Below are positions 8,878 through 16,513 of a stretch of DNA of 64,000 nt, piece after piece (within the stretch, counting starts at the first letter, position 1; each line of letters begins with the position of its first letter). The notes under the pieces were generated by a model. It was not told where the DNA came from. It ran no database searches and was given only the letters and a program-made list of their open reading frames with translations. Both the position numbers and the translations under genes were made by a program. Origin of the DNA: Mucilaginibacter_A sp050954285 (lineage in GTDB: Bacteria > Bacteroidota > Bacteroidia > Sphingobacteriales > Sphingobacteriaceae); NCBI GenBank assembly GCA_050954285.1, contig JBPBPL010000011.1:124001-188000 (forward strand), in the 5' to 3' direction.

Positions 8878-9285
8878 ATGCCTGAGAAAGAGAAGCTGCG
8901 TATCGACAAATATTTATGGTCGATTCGAATATTCAAAACACGAACTATGGCCGCGGATGCCTGCAAAGCTGGAAAAGTAAAGCTGGACGGGCAAAATATT
9001 AAGCCTTCTCATGAAGTTCGTGTTGGCGAGATTTATCAAGTGAGTAAAGGGATAGAAAAGAAAGTTTTGAAAGTAACCGGTTTGCTGGAAAACCGGACCG
9101 ATGCTAAAACAGCGGTACTTTTTTATGAAGATCAAACGCCGGTAGAACAGACTTATGGCTACAAATCTGTTTTTGAATCACCCATGATCCGCAGAGATCA
9201 AGGTGCAGGCCGGCCAACTAAAAAAGACCGTCGGGATATCGATGATCTGCAGGATGGATTTTTTGATCAGCCAGCTTCAAAGTGA
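8878..9285 (+). CDS. S4-domain RNA-binding protein, Hsp15-like
   Basis: 135 aa, ATG at 8878. The N-terminal S4 domain (IDKYLWSIRIFKTRTMAADACKAGKVKLDG, landmarks within residues 8-40) is that of Hsp15/RluB-type RNA-binding proteins: K-Y-L-W, R-T-R and G-K-V-x-L-D-G. The C-terminal part is basic and ends in a GRPTKKDRRDID tail, as in Hsp15. The E. coli protein binds free 50S subunits that carry stalled nascent chains; the same role here is inferred from family. It is convergent with the deaminase, and an inverted pair of the dispersed word (9284-9314) sits at its stop. Confidence 0.85.
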   Translation: MPEKEKLRIDKYLWSIRIFKTRTMAADACKAGKVKLDGQNIKPSHEVRVGEIYQVSKGIEKKVLKVTGLLENRTDAKTAVLFYEDQTPVEQTYGYKSVFESPMIRRDQGAGRPTKKDRRDIDDLQDGFFDQPASK

Positions 9286-9314
9286 TACTGTTTTTATCGG
9301 CATAAAAAACAGTA
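9284..9314. terminator. Inverted pair of dispersed word between convergent genes
   Basis: ATACTGTTTTTATC at 9285-9298 faces a near copy of its complement (ATAAAAAACAGTA) at 9302-9314, loop CGGC. It begins one base before the end of the S4-domain gene and lies 6 bases from the end of the deaminase gene, so it could terminate both. Nearly identical in sequence and setting to the pair at 27835-27866. Confidence 0.75.
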
Positions 9315-9320
9315 GTTGAA

Positions 9321-9803
9321 TCAATACTTAATATTTAAATCCGAGGATAACCAGTTTTTAAACGGTATTTGTGCTTCATCACGGAGCATTTGCGAAGCCG
9401 CCAATTTACGTTCTGCCAACGGCAGTTTTATTTCATCATAAATGCTTTGATCATCAAAACCGATTGCTGCGGCATCAGCTTTGGTATTAGCATAATAAAT
9501 ATGATCCAGATGTGCCCAGTAAATTGCACCCAAGCACATTGGGCAAGGTTCGCAACTGGTATAAATTATGCAGCCTTCCAAATTGTGAGTATCTAACTCT
9601 TTACAAGCCAGGCGGATAACTGCAATTTCTGCATGAGCTGTTGGATCTTTTTGCGGTATCACACGATTTGCACTTCGCGCCACAACCATACCATCTTTCA
9701 CAATCACGGCTCCAAACGGACCGCCGAGCCGCTGCTCTACATTTTGCTCGGAAAGCTCTATGGCCATCCGCATAAATTTTTCATGATTCTTTTGCTCGTC
9801 CAT
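9321..9803 (-). CDS. Nucleoside/guanine deaminase (CDA fold)
   Basis: 160 aa from the ATG at 9803. Zinc deaminase of the cytidine/tRNA-adenosine/guanine family: H-A-E (HAEIAVIRLA) gives the zinc His and catalytic Glu, and PCPMCLGA supplies the two zinc cysteines. The tail IGFDDQSIYDEI... and FKNW near the C terminus resemble the small guanine deaminase GuaD of Bacillus rather than TadA, so guanine to xanthine is the better guess. Another ATG in frame at 9815 lies immediately after the T-run of the upstream terminator (9821-9841), which makes the 9803 start more credible. Cytosolic. Substrate remains unproven. Confidence 0.82.
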   Translation of the reverse strand: MDEQKNHEKFMRMAIELSEQNVEQRLGGPFGAVIVKDGMVVARSANRVIPQKDPTAHAEIAVIRLACKELDTHNLEGCIIYTSCEPCPMCLGAIYWAHLDHIYYANTKADAAAIGFDDQSIYDEIKLPLAERKLAASQMLRDEAQIPFKNWLSSDLNIKY

Positions 9804-9816
9804 AATTTTAAGCATT

Positions 9817-9841
9817 AAAAAACCCCGGTTGGGCCGGGGTT
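9817..9841 (-). terminator. Rho-independent terminator after ompH-like gene
   Basis: Read on the minus strand: arms AACCCCGG and CCGGGGTT (9834-9841 and 9821-9828) with a 5-base loop, then a run of T. It lies 31 bases after the OmpH-like gene and directly before the deaminase start, insulating the two. Confidence 0.85.
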
Positions 9842-9872
9842 AAAACTTAAGTTTTTAATTGGTATAAGTTAA

Positions 9873-10463
9873 CTATTTTTTATCTTTTTTATAATTGTCG
9901 TTCAGATTTTTTACCACATCATTGGTTACATTTAGGCTTTCATCACCAAACAAAACGGTTGGATTCGCTTTGGAGTAAGTCAGGATCAGTTTGTAACCTT
10001 TATCCTTGGCGTAACCTTTTAAAAAGTCGGCAATTTTATCATACAATTTAGCATTTTCTGCACCTTGTTCCTGTTGAATTTGTGCACTTGCATTCTGGTT
10101 ATATGTTTGCAGTTCCTGCTGTTTGCGTGCCAAGCGTTGCTCTGTTGCAGCACGTTGATCTGCGCTTAAAGTAGCGGCACCTTTTTGATATTCGGCCACT
10201 TCACGCTGAAATGCCTGTCCCTTAGAAGCAACATCAACCTGCGCTCTTTTGCCTTTTTCTTCCAGGCGGCTGCTCATATCTTTAAAATAGTCGTATTTGC
10301 TTAGCAAAGAATCAGAATTTACATATACAATTTCTGCTTTAGCTGCTATGGCAACGGTACTTTTTTCGGCTGTAGTGGTGGTAGTTTGCGGCTTTTGGTT
10401 ACAAGCTACTGCCAGGGCGGCTACAGCTATTCCTAAAGTGAATTGAGATACCGTTATTTTCAT
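9873..10463 (-). CDS. OmpH/Skp-family periplasmic lipoprotein
   Basis: 196 aa, ATG at 10463. The N terminus MKITVSQFTLGIAVAALAVAC has a hydrophobic core and a lipobox-like AVAC with Cys21, so this is probably a lipoprotein, unlike the two Skp copies at 55.4-56.5 kb that have plain signal peptides. After a low-complexity Thr/Gln linker comes an OmpH domain: IVYVNSDSLLSKYDYFKDM, then a long charged helix (residues about 70-135) forming the Skp arms, then LILTYSKANPTVLFG. Skp-type proteins chaperone unfolded outer-membrane proteins. Monocistronic: terminator below, divergent gyrB above. Confidence 0.85.
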   Translation of the reverse strand: MKITVSQFTLGIAVAALAVACNQKPQTTTTTAEKSTVAIAAKAEIVYVNSDSLLSKYDYFKDMSSRLEEKGKRAQVDVASKGQAFQREVAEYQKGAATLSADQRAATEQRLARKQQELQTYNQNASAQIQQEQGAENAKLYDKIADFLKGYAKDKGYKLILTYSKANPTVLFGDESLNVTNDVVKNLNDNYKKDKK

Positions 10464-10557
10464 GTTTTTTCAAAAATTTTGACAAAGATAATCTTTCAAA
10501 ACAAGTATCCTAATCTTTTGAAAATCATGGTTAATTGTGCCGGTTTTCTCATGATAA

Positions 10558-10571
10558 ATGCTGTTTTTATC
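10558..10571 (-). repeat. Dispersed word, exact (GATAAAAACAGCAT)
   Basis: Intergenic, between the divergent OmpH-like gene and gyrB. On the motif strand it is preceded by GAAATTTAGCT, the AT-rich arm seen at several other copies. It lies 13 bases upstream of the gyrB -7 box. Confidence 0.85.
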
Positions 10572-10583
10572 AGCTAAATTTCG

Positions 10584-10591
10584 TATTTTTG
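10584..10591 (+). promoter_or_regulatory. Candidate gyrB -7 box (TATTTTTG)
   Basis: Matches the Bacteroidota -7 consensus TAnnTTTG, 24 bases before the gyrB ATG. No clear -33 TTTG is seen at the right spacing; that position is occupied by the dispersed word. Confidence 0.45.
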
Positions 10592-10614
10592 AAGGTTAAT
10601 GTTTGATACAGCTT

Positions 10615-12582
10615 ATGAGTGAAACAAAAGAATTATTAGAAGACAGATCCAATTATTCTGCGGATAATATCCAGGTACTGGAAGGTTTGGAAGCAGTGCG
10701 CAAACGCCCGTCTATGTATATCGGTGATACCGGCGTAAAAGGCTTGCATCATTTGGTTTACGAAGTGGTAGATAACTCTATTGATGAAGCACTTGCAGGA
10801 TATTGCGATACGATTAAGGTAAGGATTTTAGAAGGAAATTCAATCTCCGTGACTGATAACGGCCGTGGAATCCCGACTGGTTTTCATCAAAAAGAACAAC
10901 GTTCTGCGCTGGAAGTGGTGATGACGGTTTTGCACGCCGGTGGTAAGTTTGATAAAGATACCTACAAAGTTTCCGGTGGTTTGCATGGCGTGGGCGTGAG
11001 TTGTGTAAATGCACTTTCTATCCATTTAAAAGCTTTGGTTTACCGGGAAGGAAAAATTTTTACACAGGAGTATGAGCAAGGCCGTCCTTTGTATCCGGTT
11101 AAGGAAATTGGTGAAACAGAAAACCGCGGTACAACAGTTATCTTTACGCCTGATCCGGAAATTTTTACTCTCACTACCGATTACAAATACGATACCATTG
11201 CGACCAGACTTCGTGAGCTGGCTTACCTGAACAAAGGTATTCGCCTTTCATTAACCGATGAACGGGAAACCGACGAAACAGGCCTGCATCCTTTTGAAGA
11301 GTTCTATTCTGAAGGCGGCTTGAAAGAATTTGTTAAATATTTGGATGGAACGCGTACTTCCATCATCCCAGAGCCGATTTATGTAGATGGCAACAAACAG
11401 GGAATTCCGGTTGAGTTAGCCTTGCAATACAATGAAACGTATAGCGAAAACGTCCATTCCTACGTCAACAATATCAATACGATTGAAGGAGGCACGCACG
11501 TTGCCGGTTTCCGCAGAGGTTTAACACGTACTTTAAAAGCTTATGCTGATAAATCCGGCATGCTTAAAAACCTGAAAATTGAAATTACCGGTGATGATTT
11601 TCGGGAAGGTTTAACGGCCGTAATTTCTGTAAAAGTGCAGGAACCACAGTTTGAAGGTCAAACCAAAACCAAACTGGGCAACAACGAAGTGATGGGTGCG
11701 GTTGATATGGCCGTAGGCGAAATATTAGGTAACTTTCTGGAAGAAAATCCGAAGGAAGCGCGTTTGATCGTTAATAAAGTTATCCTAGCTGCTACTGCCC
11801 GTTCTGCTGCCCGTAAGGCACGCGAAATGGTGCAACGCAAAAACGTGATGAGCGGTACGGGTTTGCCCGGAAAGCTGGCCGATTGTGCCAACAGCGATCC
11901 GGCAAGATGCGAGTTGTTTTTAGTTGAGGGCGATTCGGCAGGCGGAACAGCCAAGCAGGGCAGAAATCGCGAACATCAGGCCATACTTCCTTTACGGGGT
12001 AAAATTCTGAATGTAGAAAAAGCGATGGAATATAAGATCTACGAAAACGAAGAGATCAAGAATATGTTCACCGCACTTGGCGTAAGCATCGGAACGCCTG
12101 AAGATGATAAAGCACTGAATATCACTAAATTACGCTACCACAAAATCGTGATCATGACGGATGCGGATGTGGATGGATCGCACATTACGACGTTGATTCT
12201 TACCTTCTTTTTCCGTTATATGAAGGAGTTGGTAGAGTTTGGTTATGTGTATATTGCCGCGCCGCCGTTGTACCAGGTTAAAAAAGGTAAAGAAGCACAA
12301 TATTGCTGGAACGAAGAGCAGCGCGATGTAGCCATCCAGCGTTTAAAAGGCGGTGGCAAAGAAGATAGCGTGCACGTGCAACGTTACAAAGGTTTGGGTG
12401 AGATGAATGCCGAGCAATTGTGGGAAACTACCATGAACCCAAGCACACGCACGTTGCGCCAGGTTACCATTGATAATGCTGCCGGCTGCGATCATACTTT
12501 CTCCATGCTGATGGGCGATGAAGTGGCACCACGCCGCGAGTTCATCGAGAAAAATGCTAAATATGCAAAAATCGACGTATAA
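10615..12582 (+). CDS. gyrB: DNA gyrase subunit B
   Basis: 655 aa from ATG 10615 (a TTG at 10603 is also in frame). It has the full GyrB layout: GHKL ATPase domain (EVVDNSIDEALAG, DNGRGIP, GGLHGVGVSCVNALS), transducer, TOPRIM domain (VEGDSAGGTAKQGR around residue 436, DADVDGSHI around 516), and the C-terminal QRYKGLGEMN segment. The length fits the Bacteroidota form, which lacks the roughly 170-residue insert of enterobacterial GyrB. ATP-driven negative supercoiling with GyrA, which is not in this window. A very strong terminator follows the stop. Confidence 0.98.
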   Translation: MSETKELLEDRSNYSADNIQVLEGLEAVRKRPSMYIGDTGVKGLHHLVYEVVDNSIDEALAGYCDTIKVRILEGNSISVTDNGRGIPTGFHQKEQRSALEVVMTVLHAGGKFDKDTYKVSGGLHGVGVSCVNALSIHLKALVYREGKIFTQEYEQGRPLYPVKEIGETENRGTTVIFTPDPEIFTLTTDYKYDTIATRLRELAYLNKGIRLSLTDERETDETGLHPFEEFYSEGGLKEFVKYLDGTRTSIIPEPIYVDGNKQGIPVELALQYNETYSENVHSYVNNINTIEGGTHVAGFRRGLTRTLKAYADKSGMLKNLKIEITGDDFREGLTAVISVKVQEPQFEGQTKTKLGNNEVMGAVDMAVGEILGNFLEENPKEARLIVNKVILAATARSAARKAREMVQRKNVMSGTGLPGKLADCANSDPARCELFLVEGDSAGGTAKQGRNREHQAILPLRGKILNVEKAMEYKIYENEEIKNMFTALGVSIGTPEDDKALNITKLRYHKIVIMTDADVDGSHITTLILTFFFRYMKELVEFGYVYIAAPPLYQVKKGKEAQYCWNEEQRDVAIQRLKGGGKEDSVHVQRYKGLGEMNAEQLWETTMNPSTRTLRQVTIDNAAGCDHTFSMLMGDEVAPRREFIEKNAKYAKIDV

Positions 12583-12605
12583 TTTATACCGGTAAAAAAA
12601 GTATC

Positions 12606-12636
12606 AAACCCTGTTCAGCGCTGAACAGGGTTTTTT
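12606..12636 (+). terminator. gyrB terminator
   Basis: Perfect 14-base inverted repeat with no spacer (12606-12619 and 12620-12633), followed by six or more T. Located 24 bases after the gyrB stop. Confidence 0.92.
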
Positions 12637-12680
12637 GTTTATGGCTGAAATATTTGATTCTCATTAATCAAATTTAGGGT

Positions 12681-12694
12681 GATAAAAGAAGCAT
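12681..12694 (+). repeat. Dispersed word, exact (GATAAAAGAAGCAT)
   Basis: Intergenic, just beyond the gyrB terminator and before the convergent protease stop. Preceded by CAAATTTAGGGT, and followed by CG as at 5437. Confidence 0.88.
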
Positions 12695-12703
12695 CGACTG
12701 CTA

Positions 12704-13138
12704 TCAGCTCAATGTTTTCAAAACCAATTTTTGATCAGCATAATTGATAATGGCCTGGTATTTAACTAAAACATCTCCACCCAAAACACCCAGAACGGGT
12801 GCAATTTGCAAATTTTGGTATGCCAGATTGATAGCAGATAAATCCAGCACGGCCACTTCCAGCAATGGAATATGAAACTTGCCAATATATAAATCTGCAA
12901 TTTCCGCAGTAAAAGATTCCATATTATTAGTACCCAAACCTGTTGTAAAATGGCCGGAATGTTTCAGTTCGTTTTCATGAATCTGTTCCAACAGCATGGT
13001 TTTATCGAAAGCAGTTTTAGAGGCACCGGTATCCAAAACCAGGCGAAACGGCTTGTTAAACAGTTTGATGTTCAACAAAATATGGAAACCGTTTCCGTTT
13101 AAATCAAGCACTTCGAGTGGAATATTTTTTTTAGACAT
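12704..13138 (-). CDS. Retropepsin-like aspartic protease
   Basis: 144 aa from ATG 13138 (MSKKNIPLEVLDLNG). The open frame runs further upstream to 13243, but that extension overlaps an intergenic copy of the dispersed word and looks non-coding. The single D-T-G-A-S motif (Asp36) within LVLDTGASKTAFD and a later APVLGVLGGDVL segment are those of single-domain retroviral-type aspartic proteases (clan AA), which work as dimers. Without the upstream extension there is no signal peptide, so a cytosolic location is expected. Substrate unknown. Alone between gyrB and a hydrolase gene. Confidence 0.78.
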   Translation of the reverse strand: MSKKNIPLEVLDLNGNGFHILLNIKLFNKPFRLVLDTGASKTAFDKTMLLEQIHENELKHSGHFTTGLGTNNMESFTAEIADLYIGKFHIPLLEVAVLDLSAINLAYQNLQIAPVLGVLGGDVLVKYQAIINYADQKLVLKTLS

Positions 13139-13241
13139 GTGTGAATTTATTAGCAGAAAAATCTGCAATAACAATAATGATGAACGAAGATAGAAAGCCG
13201 ATGTCTCAATTTTTCCATATCCGCAATTACCAAAAACAAGC

Positions 13242-13255
13242 ATACTTCTTTTATC
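13242..13255 (-). repeat. Dispersed word, exact (GATAAAAGAAGTAT)
   Basis: Intergenic upstream of the protease and the divergent hydrolase. On the motif strand it is preceded by CTAAAATTTAGGAT. Confidence 0.88.
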
Positions 13256-13341
13256 ATCCTAAATTTTAGCTGGAAAAGTATTTGCAAAAACAACTCATCT
13301 GGATTTTAAGTTATTATAATTAATTCAAAATCAAAACTAAA

Positions 13342-14178
13342 ATGGCCTTTATAGAATCAAAAAATAGTAGCTCGGCCCCGGTAAAGATATTTTACCAGGA
13401 TTTGGGCGAAGGAAAACCAGTTGTATTAATTCATGGCTGGCCGCTTAACAGCGAGTCTTGGGAATATCAAATGAATGAATTGCCAACGCACGGTTTGCGG
13501 GTAATTGCTTATGACCGCCGCGGTTTTGGCAAATCCGACAAGCCTTGGGGCAAGTATGATTATGATACTTTAGCTTCGGATTTAAAAGCATTGCTGGACG
13601 AACTGGATTTGTATGATGTAACGCTGGTTGGGTTTTCGATGGCTGGGGGAGAAGTAATCCGCTATCTGAGTTTGTATGGCAGCGAGCGGATTGCAAAAAT
13701 TGCGTTGGTTAGTTCTATTATTCCATTTGTGTTGAAAACGGATGATAATCCGGAAGGCGTTCCGCAGGAACAGTTTAACGAATTTGAAAGTCAGTTGCGT
13801 GATGATCGGCCAAAATTCCTGTCTACTTTTGGCAAGCAGTTTTATGGTGATAGTTTACTTTCTCCTGCTGTAAGCAGTGAAATCCTGAACTGGACGCAAA
13901 TGATGGCTTTAACCGGAAGTGGAAAAGCAACAATTGAATGTTTAAAGTCTTTTTCGACTACGGATTTCAGAAATGAACTGAGTGCAGTTAAAGTACCGGT
14001 TTTGATTATTCATGGAGAAGATGATAAAACTGTGCCGATTAAAACTGCTGGAGAACAAGCTGCAAGGATGTTGCCGGAAGCAGAATACTTGGTTTATGAT
14101 GGTGCGCCGCATGGTTTGCTCATCACTGATAAAGAAAAACTGACTAAGGATTTGGTAACTTTTATTACTAAATATTAA
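13342..14178 (+). CDS. Alpha/beta hydrolase, chloroperoxidase/esterase type
   Basis: 278 aa, ATG at 13342. Classic alpha/beta hydrolase: HGWPLNSESW oxyanion loop, DRRGFGKSDKP, nucleophile elbow GFSMAGGE (Ser99), acid in GEDDKTVP and His in APHGLL near the C terminus. The GFSMGGGE-like elbow and the DRRGFGxS motif place it in the cofactor-free haloperoxidase/arylesterase group rather than lipases. Cytosolic, no signal peptide. Monocistronic, ended by the hairpin at 14188-14231, which faces tamL. True substrate unknown. Confidence 0.88.
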   Translation: MAFIESKNSSSAPVKIFYQDLGEGKPVVLIHGWPLNSESWEYQMNELPTHGLRVIAYDRRGFGKSDKPWGKYDYDTLASDLKALLDELDLYDVTLVGFSMAGGEVIRYLSLYGSERIAKIALVSSIIPFVLKTDDNPEGVPQEQFNEFESQLRDDRPKFLSTFGKQFYGDSLLSPAVSSEILNWTQMMALTGSGKATIECLKSFSTTDFRNELSAVKVPVLIIHGEDDKTVPIKTAGEQAARMLPEAEYLVYDGAPHGLLITDKEKLTKDLVTFITKY

Positions 14179-14187
14179 AAAAAGTAC

Positions 14188-14231
14188 TATAAAAGAAGCA
14201 CGGCCAAATATGTGGCCGTGCTTCTTTTATA
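14188..14231. terminator. Inverted-pair hairpin between hydrolase and tamL
   Basis: 19-base perfect inverted repeat: TATAAAAGAAGCACGGCCA at 14188-14206 and its complement at 14213-14231, 6-base loop. Each arm holds a diverged copy of the dispersed word extended by a GC clamp. It sits between convergent genes and has A/T runs outside both arms, so it could terminate in both directions. Confidence 0.88.
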
Positions 14232-14244
14232 TAGATAAATTTTG

Positions 14245-16509
14245 TTAAAATGGATAGCCAATAGCTAAGTTAAACACCGGACTGTTAGAATTAGTAGATG
14301 TACCGGTTGTAGAGGTAGTAGTTGTATATGGCCTCATTATTGGGAATCCTAAATCGGTACGCAATACCAGCACGGTTACATCAAACCGCAAACCAAAGCC
14401 TACATCTGCAGCCATTTGGGTTAAGAAATCTTTTCCAAATGTACCTCCAATTTGATGTGGACGGGCATTCCAAACGTTACCCGCATCTGCAAATAAAGCA
14501 CCATAAACAATGCTGAATAATTTTGGCCGGTACTCTAAGTTGGCTTCCAGCTTGATATCTCCGGATTGATCAGCTAGGAATCCGCCTGTGGTGCCATAAA
14601 TGGTTGGGTTAACAGTTCCTGGACCGATTGATCTGGCACGAAATCCGCGTAAACTATTTGGGCCACCAATAAAAAACTGCTGGCTGTATGGCAAAATGGT
14701 AGAATTGCCGTAAGGTAAACCTGCACTGGCAATTACACGAGCTGCAATCTGGCTGTTGGTACTTACCTTATGGAAATATCTGAATTCATTTTCCAGTTTA
14801 ATGTATTGATTGTAAGGTGTGCCAAATAACGTTTTTGCATGTCCGCCTACGGTATCTGCTCCAGTCACCAATCCAAGAATATTAGCCGATAAACTAAGTT
14901 TTGTATTGAAATAAACAGTATTGGTACGATAAGTTTCGGTAGTGTTGGTATAAGTGTAACTATAAGTTGGGCCGAAGGTAAATTGCGGATCGATTACGTG
15001 TTTTAATGCAGGATTTCCGGTCACCAAAATATTGTTGGTATAAGCAGTATCTACACTTGCTGGTTTAACATAAGTAACTGCGAGTAAATTCAGTTCGTGA
15101 GATCGGTGCGTATTTTCTCTCCATTGATATCCAAATGAACCATTAAAAGAATTTAGATTGTATAAACCACTCCGGTTAACGATGGAATAGCCGACAGATA
15201 AATTGGTGCGTGGAATGTAAGCGTTATCACTCCTGAGGTTAAAAGGGCTGATAAAGCGAGGCCAGGATAAAGTGGTTTGTAAACCAACCTGCGATAAAGG
15301 ATGTCCACCGCCAAACTGTCCGGATACCTGCGCATCCGAACTACCAAATAAGGTGACAGTTAACAATTCTGCACCTTTAAAAGTGTTGCGGTTGCGGAAG
15401 TTAAGATTGAGTTGTGCACCATTGTAATTTGCAGAAGTTGTACGGCCAAGTACATCAACAGACAAGGATTTTTTAGGGAATTGAGTGAGAAAATAGTAAA
15501 CGTCGAGTTTAGGCGAATCCGTGGAAACATCATCAAAGCGGTTTTTTACATATTTAAAAGGGCCAAGATTGATGAACTTGCTTAAAGATTTATTGTGATC
15601 TGTACGGTTGTAAACATTGCCAGGCTGAAGCTGGACAGTGTTTTTAAATACAAAAGGCTTGATTGTGAATCTTTTCTGGATTACATTGTAAGTACCATAT
15701 TTTACTGCTTTATCCAGCATTAAAGAAGTATCCCGCAAAGAATAATTTGGGTAAACATAAATATTATTGATTTTATAGATATTACGTGCTTTGCCAGGTG
15801 TGGTATTAATAACCTGCATATCAATATCCACCTGGTGGTTGCCGATGTTAGTGCTGTCAACATGCGCTTCCAAATCCTCAGCTGCAAAATAATAAAAACC
15901 TTTTTCTTTCAGCGTTGCATCAATGCGGTTGCGTTCTGCTTTGATCACATCCAGGTTATACTTGTCGCCAACCTTAATCAGGCTTTGTTTTGAAATTCCG
16001 GCGATAGCTGTATCTAAGCTATTTTTTGAAGTAGGAAATGTTACTTTCCTGATCTTATAACCCGGACCAGCGTTCACCGTGTAAATTGCAGTTGCTTTTT
16101 TATCTTTACTCACCGTATCTCCGGTTACATCCGCCTGAAAATAACCTTCGTTTTGTAATCTGTTGATTAGTATTTTACTGTTTTTATCCACATCAACAGC
16201 ACTTACCAGAACCGGTGCTTCGCCTTTGGAATGTAAGTAATGTTTAATACCTTTTTTCTTGGTGGTTTTAGTGATGTTATATAAATACAACTTTGGTCGT
16301 AATCCTAATATGGAAGAATTAGGTTTCGGTCTTAATAATCCCGTTAATTCGCTGGTTAAGGCACTGCGATCGTTTTTCTTCAGGTCTTTATCTTTGATAT
16401 TTACCTTACCACCCACATAGAGCTTTTGGTCACCAGTTAAATACTTTGTATTGCTGCAAGCTTGCAAAATAACAGTAATCAACAGTAAATATCTGATTGG
16501 TTTGATCAT
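14245..16509 (-). CDS. tamL: TamL-like outer-membrane assembly lipoprotein (BamA/TamA superfamily)
   Basis: 754 aa, ATG at 16509. The N terminus MIKPIRYLLLITVILQACSN has a lipobox ending in Cys18, so this is a lipidated Omp85 protein, as described for Bacteroidota TamL. POTRA-like repeats span about residues 110-330. The C-terminal surface-antigen beta-barrel spans about 390-754, with the L-R-G-F-R-A-R-S-I-G motif of the Omp85 loop (GGPNSLRGFRA) and a terminal hydrophobic strand ending in F. It starts 4 bases after tamB, so the two form one operon and very likely one complex moving or inserting outer-membrane proteins. Distinct from the bamA at 52.8 kb. Confidence 0.9.
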   Translation of the reverse strand: MIKPIRYLLLITVILQACSNTKYLTGDQKLYVGGKVNIKDKDLKKNDRSALTSELTGLLRPKPNSSILGLRPKLYLYNITKTTKKKGIKHYLHSKGEAPVLVSAVDVDKNSKILINRLQNEGYFQADVTGDTVSKDKKATAIYTVNAGPGYKIRKVTFPTSKNSLDTAIAGISKQSLIKVGDKYNLDVIKAERNRIDATLKEKGFYYFAAEDLEAHVDSTNIGNHQVDIDMQVINTTPGKARNIYKINNIYVYPNYSLRDTSLMLDKAVKYGTYNVIQKRFTIKPFVFKNTVQLQPGNVYNRTDHNKSLSKFINLGPFKYVKNRFDDVSTDSPKLDVYYFLTQFPKKSLSVDVLGRTTSANYNGAQLNLNFRNRNTFKGAELLTVTLFGSSDAQVSGQFGGGHPLSQVGLQTTLSWPRFISPFNLRSDNAYIPRTNLSVGYSIVNRSGLYNLNSFNGSFGYQWRENTHRSHELNLLAVTYVKPASVDTAYTNNILVTGNPALKHVIDPQFTFGPTYSYTYTNTTETYRTNTVYFNTKLSLSANILGLVTGADTVGGHAKTLFGTPYNQYIKLENEFRYFHKVSTNSQIAARVIASAGLPYGNSTILPYSQQFFIGGPNSLRGFRARSIGPGTVNPTIYGTTGGFLADQSGDIKLEANLEYRPKLFSIVYGALFADAGNVWNARPHQIGGTFGKDFLTQMAADVGFGLRFDVTVLVLRTDLGFPIMRPYTTTTSTTGTSTNSNSPVFNLAIGYPF

Positions 16510-16513
16510 GAGT

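Noticed and set aside
9804..9815. Earlier ATG for the deaminase
   Set aside because: Lies directly behind the T run of the preceding terminator.
13139..13243. N-terminal extension of the retropepsin-like gene
   Set aside because: Covers an intergenic word copy and arm, and the added residues look non-coding.
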